This document shows, piece after piece, positions 32,771 through 40,608 of a stretch of DNA of 62,670 bases (positions are counted from its first letter, which is position 1; each line of letters begins with the position of its first letter). Source of the stretch: an uncultured Alistipes sp. (lineage in GTDB: Bacteria > Bacteroidota > Bacteroidia > Bacteroidales > Rikenellaceae); assembly GCA_947364365.1 (NCBI GenBank), contig CANASP010000012.1, forward strand, positions 1-62,670, read 5' to 3'. The notes under the pieces were generated by a model. It saw only the letters and a program-made list of their open reading frames with translations. It ran no database searches and had not been told where the DNA came from. The translations under genes were made by a program, and so were the position numbers.

Positions 32771-33790
32771 ATGAAAACGACACTTTGGTTGCTGCTGTTG
32801 CTGCCGCTCTGCCTCTACGGCCGGGCGCAGGAGACTCCGGAACAGACGGTCCCCTTCTGGGGACGGCAGGAGGCCTATCTGGCCGACCAGACCGAACGCG
32901 CTCTCTCGCTGGTCGATTCGATGCTGCGGAGCGATCCTCCGTCGGCCGGCGCCCCCTCGCTCGTGCGCCGGGCCGCCCTTGCGCTGCTCGACGGCGTGCT
33001 GCACGACACGCGGCTCGACGGCAGCGCCGTGCTCGCGCGGTTCATGGACGCACGCATGCGCGGAGTCGAGGAGGGGCTCGCCCGCCCGCTTGCCGAAGGG
33101 TTGGAGATCTGGAAACTCTACAACGACGGCTTCATCGTCCGCAGCCCCTCCGCGACGGTCGCTTTCGACCTCTACCGCGGCCCGGCCTCGGGCGAGGAGC
33201 GGCTCATCGCCGACGAACGGATGCGGGCCCTGGTCGACCGGTGCGACATCCTCTTCCTCTCGCACGACCACCCCGACCACGTCGATCCGGCGGTCGTCGG
33301 GATGTTCGCCGCGGCCGGCAAACCCATCGTGGCGCCCACGGCCGTGCTGCCCGGCGACGGGCGCGTGACCCACATCCGCGAGGAGGAGGTCGCGGAGCGC
33401 TCGTTCCGCGTCGCGGGCGGTGTGCTGCGCGTGCGGATTCTCCCGGGCCACCAGAGCGAGCTGGACAACAACATCCATGCGGTGACCACCCCCGAGGGGT
33501 TCACGGTCGTGCACACGGGCGACCAGTACCACCGCGGGGATCTGGCGTGGCTGTGCTCGGCGGCCGACCTGCTGCCTCGGGTCGACGTGCTGCTGGTCAA
33601 CTGCTGGGCCAACAGCCTCGTCGAGACGGTCGAAGGCTTCGCCCCGCAGCTCGTCCTGACGGGCCACGAGAACGAGTTGGGCCACACGATCGACCACCGC
33701 GAATCCTACTGGACCTCCCGCCTCAAGCTGGAGGCGCTTCTCCGTCCCGGCAGCCTGATGACCTGGGGCGAATGTTTCCGCTATCGATAA
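32771..33790 (+). CDS. Exported MBL-fold metallo-hydrolase
   Basis: 339 residues with a signal peptide (MKTTLWLLLLLPLCLYGRAQ). The metallo-beta-lactamase fold is marked by SHDHPDHVD (HxHxDH metal motif, about 160-168), GHQSELDNNIHAV, HTGDQYHRGD and LTGHENELGHTID, a pattern like the UlaG/YycJ-type lactonases rather than true beta-lactamases. The N-terminal ~110 residues are helical and unrecognised. A TATCTTTA at 32743-32750 may be its -7 box. Substrate unknown; periplasmic hydrolase by inference. It is followed 25 bases later by the nucleoside permease, suggesting an operon. Confidence 0.82.
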   Translation: MKTTLWLLLLLPLCLYGRAQETPEQTVPFWGRQEAYLADQTERALSLVDSMLRSDPPSAGAPSLVRRAALALLDGVLHDTRLDGSAVLARFMDARMRGVEEGLARPLAEGLEIWKLYNDGFIVRSPSATVAFDLYRGPASGEERLIADERMRALVDRCDILFLSHDHPDHVDPAVVGMFAAAGKPIVAPTAVLPGDGRVTHIREEEVAERSFRVAGGVLRVRILPGHQSELDNNIHAVTTPEGFTVVHTGDQYHRGDLAWLCSAADLLPRVDVLLVNCWANSLVETVEGFAPQLVLTGHENELGHTIDHRESYWTSRLKLEALLRPGSLMTWGECFRYR

Positions 33791-33815
33791 ACCAATCAAA
33801 AAACTTCATAACACT

Positions 33816-35186
33816 ATGGGAATCAAACAACGCCTCGTCGTCATGAACTTTCTCCAGTTCGCGGTCTGGGGCTCCTATCTGGTCTGTATCGGCAATTTCC
33901 TCGGCCGCGTGGGGCTGGGCGACTACATTGCGTGGTTCTACGTGGCGCAGGGCGTCGTGTCGATCTTCATGCCGGCGGTGATCGGCGCCGTGGCCGACAA
34001 GTTCGTCGAGCCGCAGCGCCTGCTGGGTCTCTCGCACCTGGCGGCCGCGGGCTTCATGCTGCTGGCCGCCTGGTTCGGCTGCGAGGCTGCGGCCCTCACG
34101 GCCGCGGGGCTGCCCACGTCGATCGGGCCGATCTTCGCGGCCTACTGCCTGAGCGTGGCCTTCTACATGCCCACCATCGCCCTGTCGAACACGGTGGCCT
34201 TCTCGGTGCTCAAGAGCAAGGGCTACGATACGGTGAAGGATTTCCCGCCCATCCGCGTCTTCGGCACCGTGGGCTTCATCGCGGCGATGTGGTTCGTCAA
34301 CTTCGTCGGCTTCGGCATCACGGGCGACCAGACCGTCGTGGAGAACGGCACGGAAGTCGTGCGCGCCGTGCCCCTGGCCGCGCAGTTCACCTACATGCAG
34401 CTGGTGGTGTGCGGCGTGTTGGGCATCGTGCTGGGGCTCTATGCCTTCACGCTGCCGCGCTGTCCGATCGCCCGTGCGGAGGGGGGCGAGCGCCGCACCT
34501 GGGCGCAGCGTCTGGGGCTCGACGCCTTCGTGCTGTTCCGGGAGCGCAAGATGGCCCTCTTCTTCGTCTTCTCGATGCTGCTGGGCGTCTCGTTGCAGAT
34601 CACCAACGGCTATGCGACCCCCTACATCAACAGCTTCGCCGCCTCGTCCGAGAGCTGGTTCGCCGAGAACCCGACGCTGCTGGTCTCCATCTCGCAGGTC
34701 TCCGAGGCGCTGTGCATTCTCCTGATTCCCTTTTTCCTGCGCCGTTTCGGCATCAAGCGCGTGATGCTCATCGCCATGCTGGCCTGGGTGCTGCGCTTCG
34801 GCTTCTTCGGTCTGGGGACGACCGAGAGCGCCGCAGGCGTGCTGCTCCTCGTGCTCTCGTGCGTGGTCTACGGCGTGGCGTTCGACTTCTTCAATGTCTC
34901 GGGCGCCCTGTTCGTCGAACAGGAGGCCGCCAAGCCCATGCAGGCCAGCGCCCAGGGGCTCTTCATGCTGATGACCAACGGCGTGGGCGCCTCGATCGGC
35001 ACGCTCGTCGCCGGCCGGGTGGTCAACCGCTACTGCGCCTGGGAGGGGGGCTACCTGCTGCCCCGCGCGGGTGTCGAGGGGGGCTGGACGGCCACGTGGA
35101 TGATCTTTGCCGCCTATGCGCTCATCGTGGCCGCAGTCTTCGCCGTGGCCTTCAAGTACCGTCACGAACCCTCGGCGACGCGGTAG
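33816..35186 (+). CDS. Nucleoside:H+ symporter family permease (NupG-like, MFS)
   Basis: 456 residues, 12 predicted transmembrane helices. MGIKQRLVVMNFLQFAVWGSY at the N-terminus, followed by FPPIRVFGTVGFIAAMWFVN, and the C-terminal half with FDFFNVSGALFVEQE and SAQGLFMLMTNGVGA, all typical of the NupG/XapB nucleoside permease family common in Bacteroidetes. Imports nucleosides across the inner membrane with protons. The ferredoxin-nitroreductase gene begins 4 bases after its stop, so these are probably in one transcript with the MBL gene. Substrate is family inference. Confidence 0.9.
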   Translation: MGIKQRLVVMNFLQFAVWGSYLVCIGNFLGRVGLGDYIAWFYVAQGVVSIFMPAVIGAVADKFVEPQRLLGLSHLAAAGFMLLAAWFGCEAAALTAAGLPTSIGPIFAAYCLSVAFYMPTIALSNTVAFSVLKSKGYDTVKDFPPIRVFGTVGFIAAMWFVNFVGFGITGDQTVVENGTEVVRAVPLAAQFTYMQLVVCGVLGIVLGLYAFTLPRCPIARAEGGERRTWAQRLGLDAFVLFRERKMALFFVFSMLLGVSLQITNGYATPYINSFAASSESWFAENPTLLVSISQVSEALCILLIPFFLRRFGIKRVMLIAMLAWVLRFGFFGLGTTESAAGVLLLVLSCVVYGVAFDFFNVSGALFVEQEAAKPMQASAQGLFMLMTNGVGASIGTLVAGRVVNRYCAWEGGYLLPRAGVEGGWTATWMIFAAYALIVAAVFAVAFKYRHEPSATR

Positions 35187-35190
35187 TCTC

Positions 35191-36072
35191 ATGACGCCGA
35201 GGTATGAAATAGGGGTGGATGCCGCCCGCTGCATCCGGTGCGGGCGGTGCGTGGGGGTGTGTCCCTCGCGGATTTTCTCGCAGGAACGGCTCGGCGGTGC
35301 GGTCGCGCTCCACGACACGGACCATTGCATCGGCTGCGGCCACTGCGCTGCGGCCTGCCCCGTCGGGGCGGTCGCGCACGACGCCTTCCCGCCCGAGCGT
35401 CTCCGGCGGATCGACCGTTCGGCGCTGCCCTCGGCCGAGGCGCTGGAGGGGCTGCTCGCCGTCAGGCGGTCGATGCGCTGCTTCACGACGCACGAGGTGC
35501 CCGACGAACTGCTCCGCCGCATCGTCGCGGCGGCCGACCGGGCGCCCACGGCCTCCAATGCCCGTGGGCTGGGCTACGTCGTGGTGACCGACCGTGCCGT
35601 GCTGCGGCAGATCGTCGGGTTCACGCTCGCGACTTTCGGTCGTCTGGTGCGGGTGCTCTCCGCAGCTCCCGTGCGGTGGCTGCTTCGTCCGCTGCTGCCG
35701 GGTCTCTACCGCTATGTGCCTACCTTCCGGCGGATGGAGCGCGAGTGGCGCGACGAAGGCACGGACCGCATCCTGCGCGGTGCCACGGCGCTGCTCGTGA
35801 TCCACGCGCCGCGGCGGAGCCGCTTCGGCGCCGAGGATGCCAACCTGGCGTGCCAGAACGCCTCGCTCATGGCCGAGACGCTGGGCGTGGGGCAGGTCTA
35901 TGCGGGCTTCGTCCTCTCGGCCACGCGGCAGCGCACGGGGGCGCTCGAACGCCTGCTGGGGCTCGGACCCGACCGCCGCGTGCGGGCTCTGCTTGCGCTG
36001 GGCATGCCGCAGTTCCGCTATCCCTGCGCGATCGACCGCGAGCCGGCGGAGGCGAGGTGGATGAAAAATTAA
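35191..36072 (+). CDS. Nitroreductase-family protein with N-terminal 2[4Fe-4S] ferredoxin domain
   Basis: 293 residues. The N-terminal ~65 residues hold two cluster motifs, CIRCGRCVGVCP and CIGCGHCAAACP. The remainder is a nitroreductase-like FMN fold: VRRSMRCFTTHEVPDELL (the SxRxF phosphate-binding segment), RAPTASNARGLGYVV, and the C-terminal ALLALGMPQFRYP. The ferredoxin domain would feed electrons to FMN for reduction of a nitro or quinone-like substrate. The start at ATG 35191, 4 bases after the permease stop, fits the family. The stop lies within an AT-rich repeat, which supplies the final MKN. Confidence 0.9.
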   Translation: MTPRYEIGVDAARCIRCGRCVGVCPSRIFSQERLGGAVALHDTDHCIGCGHCAAACPVGAVAHDAFPPERLRRIDRSALPSAEALEGLLAVRRSMRCFTTHEVPDELLRRIVAAADRAPTASNARGLGYVVVTDRAVLRQIVGFTLATFGRLVRVLSAAPVRWLLRPLLPGLYRYVPTFRRMEREWRDEGTDRILRGATALLVIHAPRRSRFGAEDANLACQNASLMAETLGVGQVYAGFVLSATRQRTGALERLLGLGPDRRVRALLALGMPQFRYPCAIDREPAEARWMKN

Positions 36073-36093
36073 GAATTAAAAATTAGAAATTGA
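36061..36093. repeat. AT-rich dispersed motif at the nitroreductase 3' end
   Basis: ATGAAAAATTAAGAATTAAA followed by AATTAGAAATTG. It contains the last three codons and stop of the nitroreductase gene. REP-like copy G follows about 70 bases later. Confidence 0.75.
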
Positions 36094-36163
36094 AGGCGGG
36101 CCGCCGAACGAGGCCGGCTGTCGTTGACTTTTTCGCGGCGAGTACGGCTCCTCGGAGCCGTGC

Positions 36164-36265
36164 AGGCCGCAGCCGGCGGAGACGCGAAGGAGGTGCAGCC
36201 GACAGAGCGGCTCTCCGCTGGGGGTGGCTGCGGGCCGTCGCTCTTCGGAATATTTCCAAGCGCGT
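36164..36265. repeat. GC-rich REP-like palindrome, copy G
   Basis: Begins AGGCCGCAGCCGGCGGAG and ends GGGGGTGGCTGCGGGCCG (to about 36238), with a diverged centre containing CAGAGCGGCTCTCCGC. The trailing TCTTCGGAATATTTCCAAG resembles a decayed form of the mini-hairpin. Confidence 0.7.
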
Positions 36266-36288
36266 TGATAAATACTCCCGATAGACAC

Positions 36289-36318
36289 AAGGGGCCGCTC
36301 CCGATGGAGCGGCCCCTT
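36289..36318. terminator. Hairpin terminator between nitroreductase and LptD-like gene
   Basis: AAGGGGCCGCTCC (36289-36301), loop CGAT, and its exact complement (36306-36318), a 13-bp perfect stem. It lies 47 bases past the minus-strand LptD stop and also downstream of the plus-strand nitroreductase. Confidence 0.75.
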
Positions 36319-36365
36319 GCTGTCGTCGGCCCGGTGCCTGCGTATCGCGCAGGCGGCCCATGCGG

Positions 36366-39179
36366 CTAATACATGTTGTCGTACATCGACTGCGACTTAT
36401 CGTACTTGAGGTCGGAGAGCGATCCGGCCTTGACGCCGATGTTGAAGCTCCAGCTGCGGTGGTAGCCGAAGGGGATCCACGAGAAGGACATCTGCCAGCA
36501 GTGGAGGTCGCGCGAGATGGAGATCGACGAGGTGGTCAGCTTGTTGCGCTGAATGTCGTAACCGCCCTGGAACGTGATGCCCATCTTGGGCGTGATGTTG
36601 AGCGAACCGTTGAATCCGATCGTCTGCGTGACATTCTTGCGGTAGCCCGTCGTGCCGTTGTTGACGTAGCTGATCGCGTAGTTGACCGCATAGTTGAAAC
36701 TGATGTTCCACGGGAGCGAGAAGTCGTAGTAGCTCTGGGCCATGTACTGGCGCCGCAACACGGGGTCGAGGCTCCCGTAGGGGTCGTAGAAGGGGTTCTG
36801 GTACTCGGGCGGGATGCTCGTGATGTCGTTGGCGGCCATCTGCGAACGGTCCTTGCGCGACTGGAACGAGTAGCCGAACGACCACCCCGTGGAGACCAGG
36901 CGTCCCGGGAAGAAGAGCTTGTTGTAGCGCCGGCCCTCGGGCGTCACGCGGTAGGGGTCGAGCGTCGCCGAGAGGTTGAGCCCGAAGTTGTTGAAGAGCG
37001 TCGTGCGCAGCGAGAGCGAGATGTTGGAGAGCTTCATCGAGTCGGCCAGGAAGTTGTAGGAGCCGTTGAGGCGCAGCTCGTCGATGAGCTTGATCTTCTT
37101 CATACCCGAGGTGTCGCGCTTCGACAGCACCTTCATTTCGAGGTTCTGCGAGAGCGAGAAGTTGAGCGACATCGACTTGCCCGAGCTCGGCACGCCGAAG
37201 GCGTTGCCCGCGTAGGGCGAGTAGGTCGTCGTGCGGCCCGTCGAGTCGGTCTGGCGCGTGCGGTAGTAGCCGTAGCGCGGGTCGGAGAAGTCGGGGGCGA
37301 ACGAGAAGCCGATCGAGGGGGTCAGGACATGGCGGATCGCCTGGATCTTGCGGTCCTTGCGCTTCTTGGTGAAGTCGTACATGCCGTAGAGGGTCGTCGA
37401 GGTCGAGACGCTGGCCGTGTAGTTGTAGAGCCGGTAGAAGCCGTATTCGGCCGGCAGCGTGTCGGTGCGGTTCGTGAGGGGGTTCCACTCGAAGTCCACG
37501 CGCTTGAAATACCACTTCTCGTTGTAGTTGAACGAGGGCGAGACGTTGATGTAGTTGAACAGGTTGAACGCCGCCGAGACGGGCAGCGAGTGCTCGATGC
37601 CGTTGCGCATGTTGTCGAGCGTCTCGCGCGAGAAGATCTTGTCCTCGGTGGTGCTCACCGAGTTGGTCATCTTGGCGGTGTACTGCATCGAGATCTTCTC
37701 GTACCACCGCTCCTTGCCCAGGCGCTCCTTGCGCTTGAAGGGGTAGACGCGCGAGACGTTGAAGACGACGTTGGGCAGCGTGATCGACAGGGTCTTGTTC
37801 TGCGAGTTCTGCGACACGGCCATGTTGGCCGAGAGCGAGAAGGGGGTGCCGGCCCAGTTCTTCGACCAGGCGATCGACGAGTTGGTCTGCGTCGCGAGGA
37901 TGTCCGTGAGGTTGGTGGCCGAGTAGCGGTTGTAGCCGCTCGTGGCGAAGTTGACCGATGCCGAGAAGGTCGAGCCGGGGTTGGCCTTGGGGTCCTGCGA
38001 GTGCGACCACTGGATGCGGAAGTTGCTCTGCTTGATGTAGTCGGGTTCGCCCTTCTCGCCCGTCTTGACGTTGGAGTACTGCATGTTGAAGCTGCCGCTG
38101 TACTTGTAGCGCTTGATGTAGCGCGAGGCGGCCGAGGCCTCCCACGATCCGAGCGTGTAGAAGCCGCCGCGCAGCGCCAGGTCCATGTGGTCGCCCAGCG
38201 TGAAGTAGTAGCCCATGTCGCGCAGGAAGAAACCCTTGCTGTACTCCTCGCCGTAGGTGGGCATCAGCAGGCCCGACTTGGGTCCCGAACTGATGGGGAA
38301 GAAGCCGCCCGGGATGCCGAGGAAGTAGATCGGCACGTCTTCGAGCACCAGGTAGGCGGGGCCCGTGACGACCTTCTTGCCCGGGATCGCCTTGGCCTTG
38401 GTCATCGCCAGGTAGAAGTGGGGGTGGTCCGTTTCGTCGCAGGTGGTGTATTTGCCGTGCTCGATGTTGACCGTGTTGTCGGCCATCTTCTTTATGCTGC
38501 CGCCGATGAGCCACCCTTCGCCCTGCTGCGTCGCCACGCCCTTGATCTTGGCCTTCTTCGAGTCGAGGTTGTAGGTGATCGTATCCATCTGGTAGGCGCC
38601 GCCGCCGTCCGAAAACTCGGGCTTGGTGACGGTGGGTTTCCCGTCGACCGAGTCGCGCTTGCCGTAGGCGTAGATCATCTTGTTCTGCATGTCGATCTGC
38701 ATGTAGTCGGCCTTCAGGTTGCTGCCCTGGTAGGTGATGTCGCCCTTGTTGTAGATGTATACCAGCTTGTTGCGCACGTCGTAGACCAGCGAGTCGGCGT
38801 TCGTGCCCGAGATCGGGGCGTCGAGCAGCGTGCCGGGCTTGCGCGGCGTGCGTGCGCGCACGGTCGTGTCGCGGCGGAGCGTGTCGGCGGCTGCGGAATC
38901 GGCTGCGAGCGAATCGGCTGCGGGTGCGGTCTCCTGCGGTTGCGTTCCGGCGGTGCGGTGGCGGCGTATCCGGTCGGCCCGGCTGCGGCGTACGGCGACG
39001 GGGGCTTCGGAGGCGGTGCCGGGCAGGGTGTCGGTCGAAAGGAGCGCGGATGGCGGGATCGTGTCGCCGTGCGCCGCCGCGAGCCGTCCGCCGCCCGGGG
39101 CTGCCGAGACCGCGACCAGCTGGGCGAAGAGCGCCACGAGTGCCGCCGAGAGGAGATATTTCGGATGAAGTCTGCTCAA
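36366..39179 (-). CDS. lptD: LptD-like outer-membrane LPS assembly protein
   Basis: 937 residues from a TTG start (complement of 39177-39179); no in-frame ATG lies near the signal peptide (SRLHPKYLLSAALVALFAQL). After a low-complexity Ala/Asp/Arg stretch (to about residue 110) there is an OstA/LptA-like periplasmic domain (DSLVYDVRNKLVYIYNKGDI, MIYAYGKRDSVDGK), then a C-terminal beta-barrel rich in alternating aromatic strands (FFPISSGPKSGLLMPTYGEE). Final residues are YDNMY. It would insert LPS/LOS into the outer leaflet. Only two cysteines are apparent (YTTCDETD and DLHCWQ), so the disulfide arrangement differs from E. coli LptD. Transcribed from the leftward arm of the promoter palindrome at 39.3 kb. 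Confidence 0.87.
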   Translation of the reverse strand: MSRLHPKYLLSAALVALFAQLVAVSAAPGGGRLAAAHGDTIPPSALLSTDTLPGTASEAPVAVRRSRADRIRRHRTAGTQPQETAPAADSLAADSAAADTLRRDTTVRARTPRKPGTLLDAPISGTNADSLVYDVRNKLVYIYNKGDITYQGSNLKADYMQIDMQNKMIYAYGKRDSVDGKPTVTKPEFSDGGGAYQMDTITYNLDSKKAKIKGVATQQGEGWLIGGSIKKMADNTVNIEHGKYTTCDETDHPHFYLAMTKAKAIPGKKVVTGPAYLVLEDVPIYFLGIPGGFFPISSGPKSGLLMPTYGEEYSKGFFLRDMGYYFTLGDHMDLALRGGFYTLGSWEASAASRYIKRYKYSGSFNMQYSNVKTGEKGEPDYIKQSNFRIQWSHSQDPKANPGSTFSASVNFATSGYNRYSATNLTDILATQTNSSIAWSKNWAGTPFSLSANMAVSQNSQNKTLSITLPNVVFNVSRVYPFKRKERLGKERWYEKISMQYTAKMTNSVSTTEDKIFSRETLDNMRNGIEHSLPVSAAFNLFNYINVSPSFNYNEKWYFKRVDFEWNPLTNRTDTLPAEYGFYRLYNYTASVSTSTTLYGMYDFTKKRKDRKIQAIRHVLTPSIGFSFAPDFSDPRYGYYRTRQTDSTGRTTTYSPYAGNAFGVPSSGKSMSLNFSLSQNLEMKVLSKRDTSGMKKIKLIDELRLNGSYNFLADSMKLSNISLSLRTTLFNNFGLNLSATLDPYRVTPEGRRYNKLFFPGRLVSTGWSFGYSFQSRKDRSQMAANDITSIPPEYQNPFYDPYGSLDPVLRRQYMAQSYYDFSLPWNISFNYAVNYAISYVNNGTTGYRKNVTQTIGFNGSLNITPKMGITFQGGYDIQRNKLTTSSISISRDLHCWQMSFSWIPFGYHRSWSFNIGVKAGSLSDLKYDKSQSMYDNMY

Positions 39180-39183
39180 AATT

Positions 39184-39220
39184 CCAAAAAAAACTGTAAC
39201 TTTGCCGACAAGTCGGCAAA
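39184..39220 (-). promoter_or_regulatory. Terminator-like hairpin plus T8 in the LptD leader
   Basis: On the minus strand TTTGCCGAC-TT-GTCGGCAAA (complement of 39201-39220), a perfect 9-bp stem, then GTTACAG and a run of eight T just before the TTG start. The form is that of a weak intrinsic terminator inside the ~85-base leader, a possible attenuator. Confidence 0.5.
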
Positions 39221-39270
39221 ACGGCTCCGGGGTGTCGCTGCGGCGGCCCTCCTCCGGGGCGTAATCCCGG

Positions 39271-39351
39271 CAAAGATACGAAGAGCCGAGGGCAATGCCA
39301 AATTTATTTGCGCATTGCCGAGGCCGAGTATCTTTGGCGGAGCCAAAGATA
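39271..39351. promoter_or_regulatory. Bidirectional promoter-palindrome repeat between lptD and the amidase gene
   Basis: Palindrome GGCAATGCCAAATTTATTTG with GCGCATTGCC at about 39291-39319, inverted relative to the copy at 10.5 kb. Leftward: TTTG (complement of 39299-39302), 20 bases, TATCTTTG (complement of 39271-39278), for lptD. Rightward: TTTG at 39307-39310, 18 bases, TATCTTTG at 39329-39336, for the amidase gene. The rightward -7 box lies in a perfect 10-bp repeat, TATCTTTGGC-gga-GCCAAAGATA (39329-39351). Confidence 0.85.
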
Positions 39352-39390
39352 GGTAAAAATCACAGATCGAGCAACTCCATACCGCTTATT

Positions 39391-40608
39391 ATGCGTGCGC
39401 GTACTTCCATCCTCCGCCTCCTGGCGTTTCTGCTGCTCGCCGTCCCCTTGCGCGGGACGGCCGCCCCGGCCCGCGAGGGCATCGGCGTGGTGGTGATCGA
39501 CGCCGGTCACGGCGGCAAGTTTCCCGGGGCCCACTACGCCGGCGTCTACGAGAAGGAGCTCACGCTGAAGGTGGCTCTCAAGCTGGGGGCGATGGTCGAG
39601 GCCGAGATGCCGGGCGTGAAGGTGGTCTATACGCGCAAGACCGACAAGACGTTGGGCCCCGACCTGGCAAGCGATTTGCAGGCCCGGGCCGATATCGCCA
39701 ACAAGGCGGGCGGCGACCTGTTTCTGTCGATCCACGTCAACGCCTCGCGCAGCGCGGCGGCCTCCGGTGTCGAGACGCTGGTCATGGGCGAGAGTCCCAA
39801 GGAGCAGCGCTACAACGAGAACGCCCTGTTCGAGAACAACCGCGACGATCTGATCGACATGTCCGACGAGCGGACGGCGGCGATCGTGAGGGCCTACATC
39901 CAGAACCTGCAGTTCACCTACGGCCAGTACAGCCTGGCGCTGGCGCGCTGCATCCAGAACAGCTACGTGAAGGACGGGCGCCGCTCGCGCGGGGTCAAGC
40001 CCCAGCTGCTGCGCGTGCTCTACGCCACCGACATGCCCAGCGTGCTGACCGAGATCGGCTTCCTGTCGAACGCCCGGGAGGCCGCCTACATGAAGTCGGA
40101 GAAGGGGCAGAACGAGATCGCCCGCTCGCTGCTGCGCGCCGTGAAGGAGTATTCGGCCTACGTGGCCCGCTGCCGCCAGGCCGAAGAGGACGACGGCGAG
40201 CTCCCCGAACTGCCCGAGGATGCGCCCGAGGACGCTCCCGGGGAGCAGCCGGCCGCACCCGATGCCGGGAAGCCGGCGGCCCGTCCTGCGGAAAAGCCGG
40301 CGGCGAAGTCTGCGGAAAAGCCGGCGGCCGCTTCCGACGAGCCGGCGGCCGAAGCGAAGGGCGCGCGGGTCTATGCCATTCAGGTGCTGGCCTCGGCCGA
40401 GGCGATGCCGCGCAACGCGTCGCGGTTCGGCGCCTACCGCGGCAAGGTGACGGAGTATCGCTCGACGGGGCGGCTCTCCTACAAATATTGCGTGGGCCGG
40501 TACGCCACCCGCGCCGAGGCGCAGCGGCAGTTGGGAGCCGTGCGCAAAACCTTCCCCGACGCCTTCGTGGTCTGCTGCCGGGGTGGGAAAATCGTAAATG
40601 AAAAATGA
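39391..40608 (+). CDS. N-acetylmuramoyl-L-alanine amidase with C-terminal SPOR domain
   Basis: 405 residues. Signal peptide, then an Amidase_3 catalytic domain (about 28-255): the zinc ligands are the histidine in IDAGHGG, the glutamate in YEKELTLK and the histidine in SIHVNAS, and the catalytic glutamate is in LTEIGFLSN. A linker of repeated KPAA/AEKPAA units (about 270-325) leads to a SPOR peptidoglycan-binding domain (VYAIQVLASAEAM to the end). Cleaves the lactyl-peptide bond of septal peptidoglycan during daughter-cell separation. The start MRARTSILRLL gives a proper signal peptide; the longer frame runs into the promoter repeat. Its stop overlaps the MCE gene start (ATGA). Confidence 0.94.
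   Translation: MRARTSILRLLAFLLLAVPLRGTAAPAREGIGVVVIDAGHGGKFPGAHYAGVYEKELTLKVALKLGAMVEAEMPGVKVVYTRKTDKTLGPDLASDLQARADIANKAGGDLFLSIHVNASRSAAASGVETLVMGESPKEQRYNENALFENNRDDLIDMSDERTAAIVRAYIQNLQFTYGQYSLALARCIQNSYVKDGRRSRGVKPQLLRVLYATDMPSVLTEIGFLSNAREAAYMKSEKGQNEIARSLLRAVKEYSAYVARCRQAEEDDGELPELPEDAPEDAPGEQPAAPDAGKPAARPAEKPAAKSAEKPAAASDEPAAEAKGARVYAIQVLASAEAMPRNASRFGAYRGKVTEYRSTGRLSYKYCVGRYATRAEAQRQLGAVRKTFPDAFVVCCRGGKIVNEK

Noticed and set aside
32771-33790. Metallo-beta-lactamase antibiotic resistance gene
   Set aside because: The HDHPDH motif and C-terminal pattern fit lactonase-like MBL-fold hydrolases; nothing indicates beta-lactam hydrolysis.
40200-40360. Tandem repeat array as a mobile or CRISPR-like element
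   Set aside because: The KPAA-type repeat is the in-frame linker of the amidase between its catalytic and SPOR domains.
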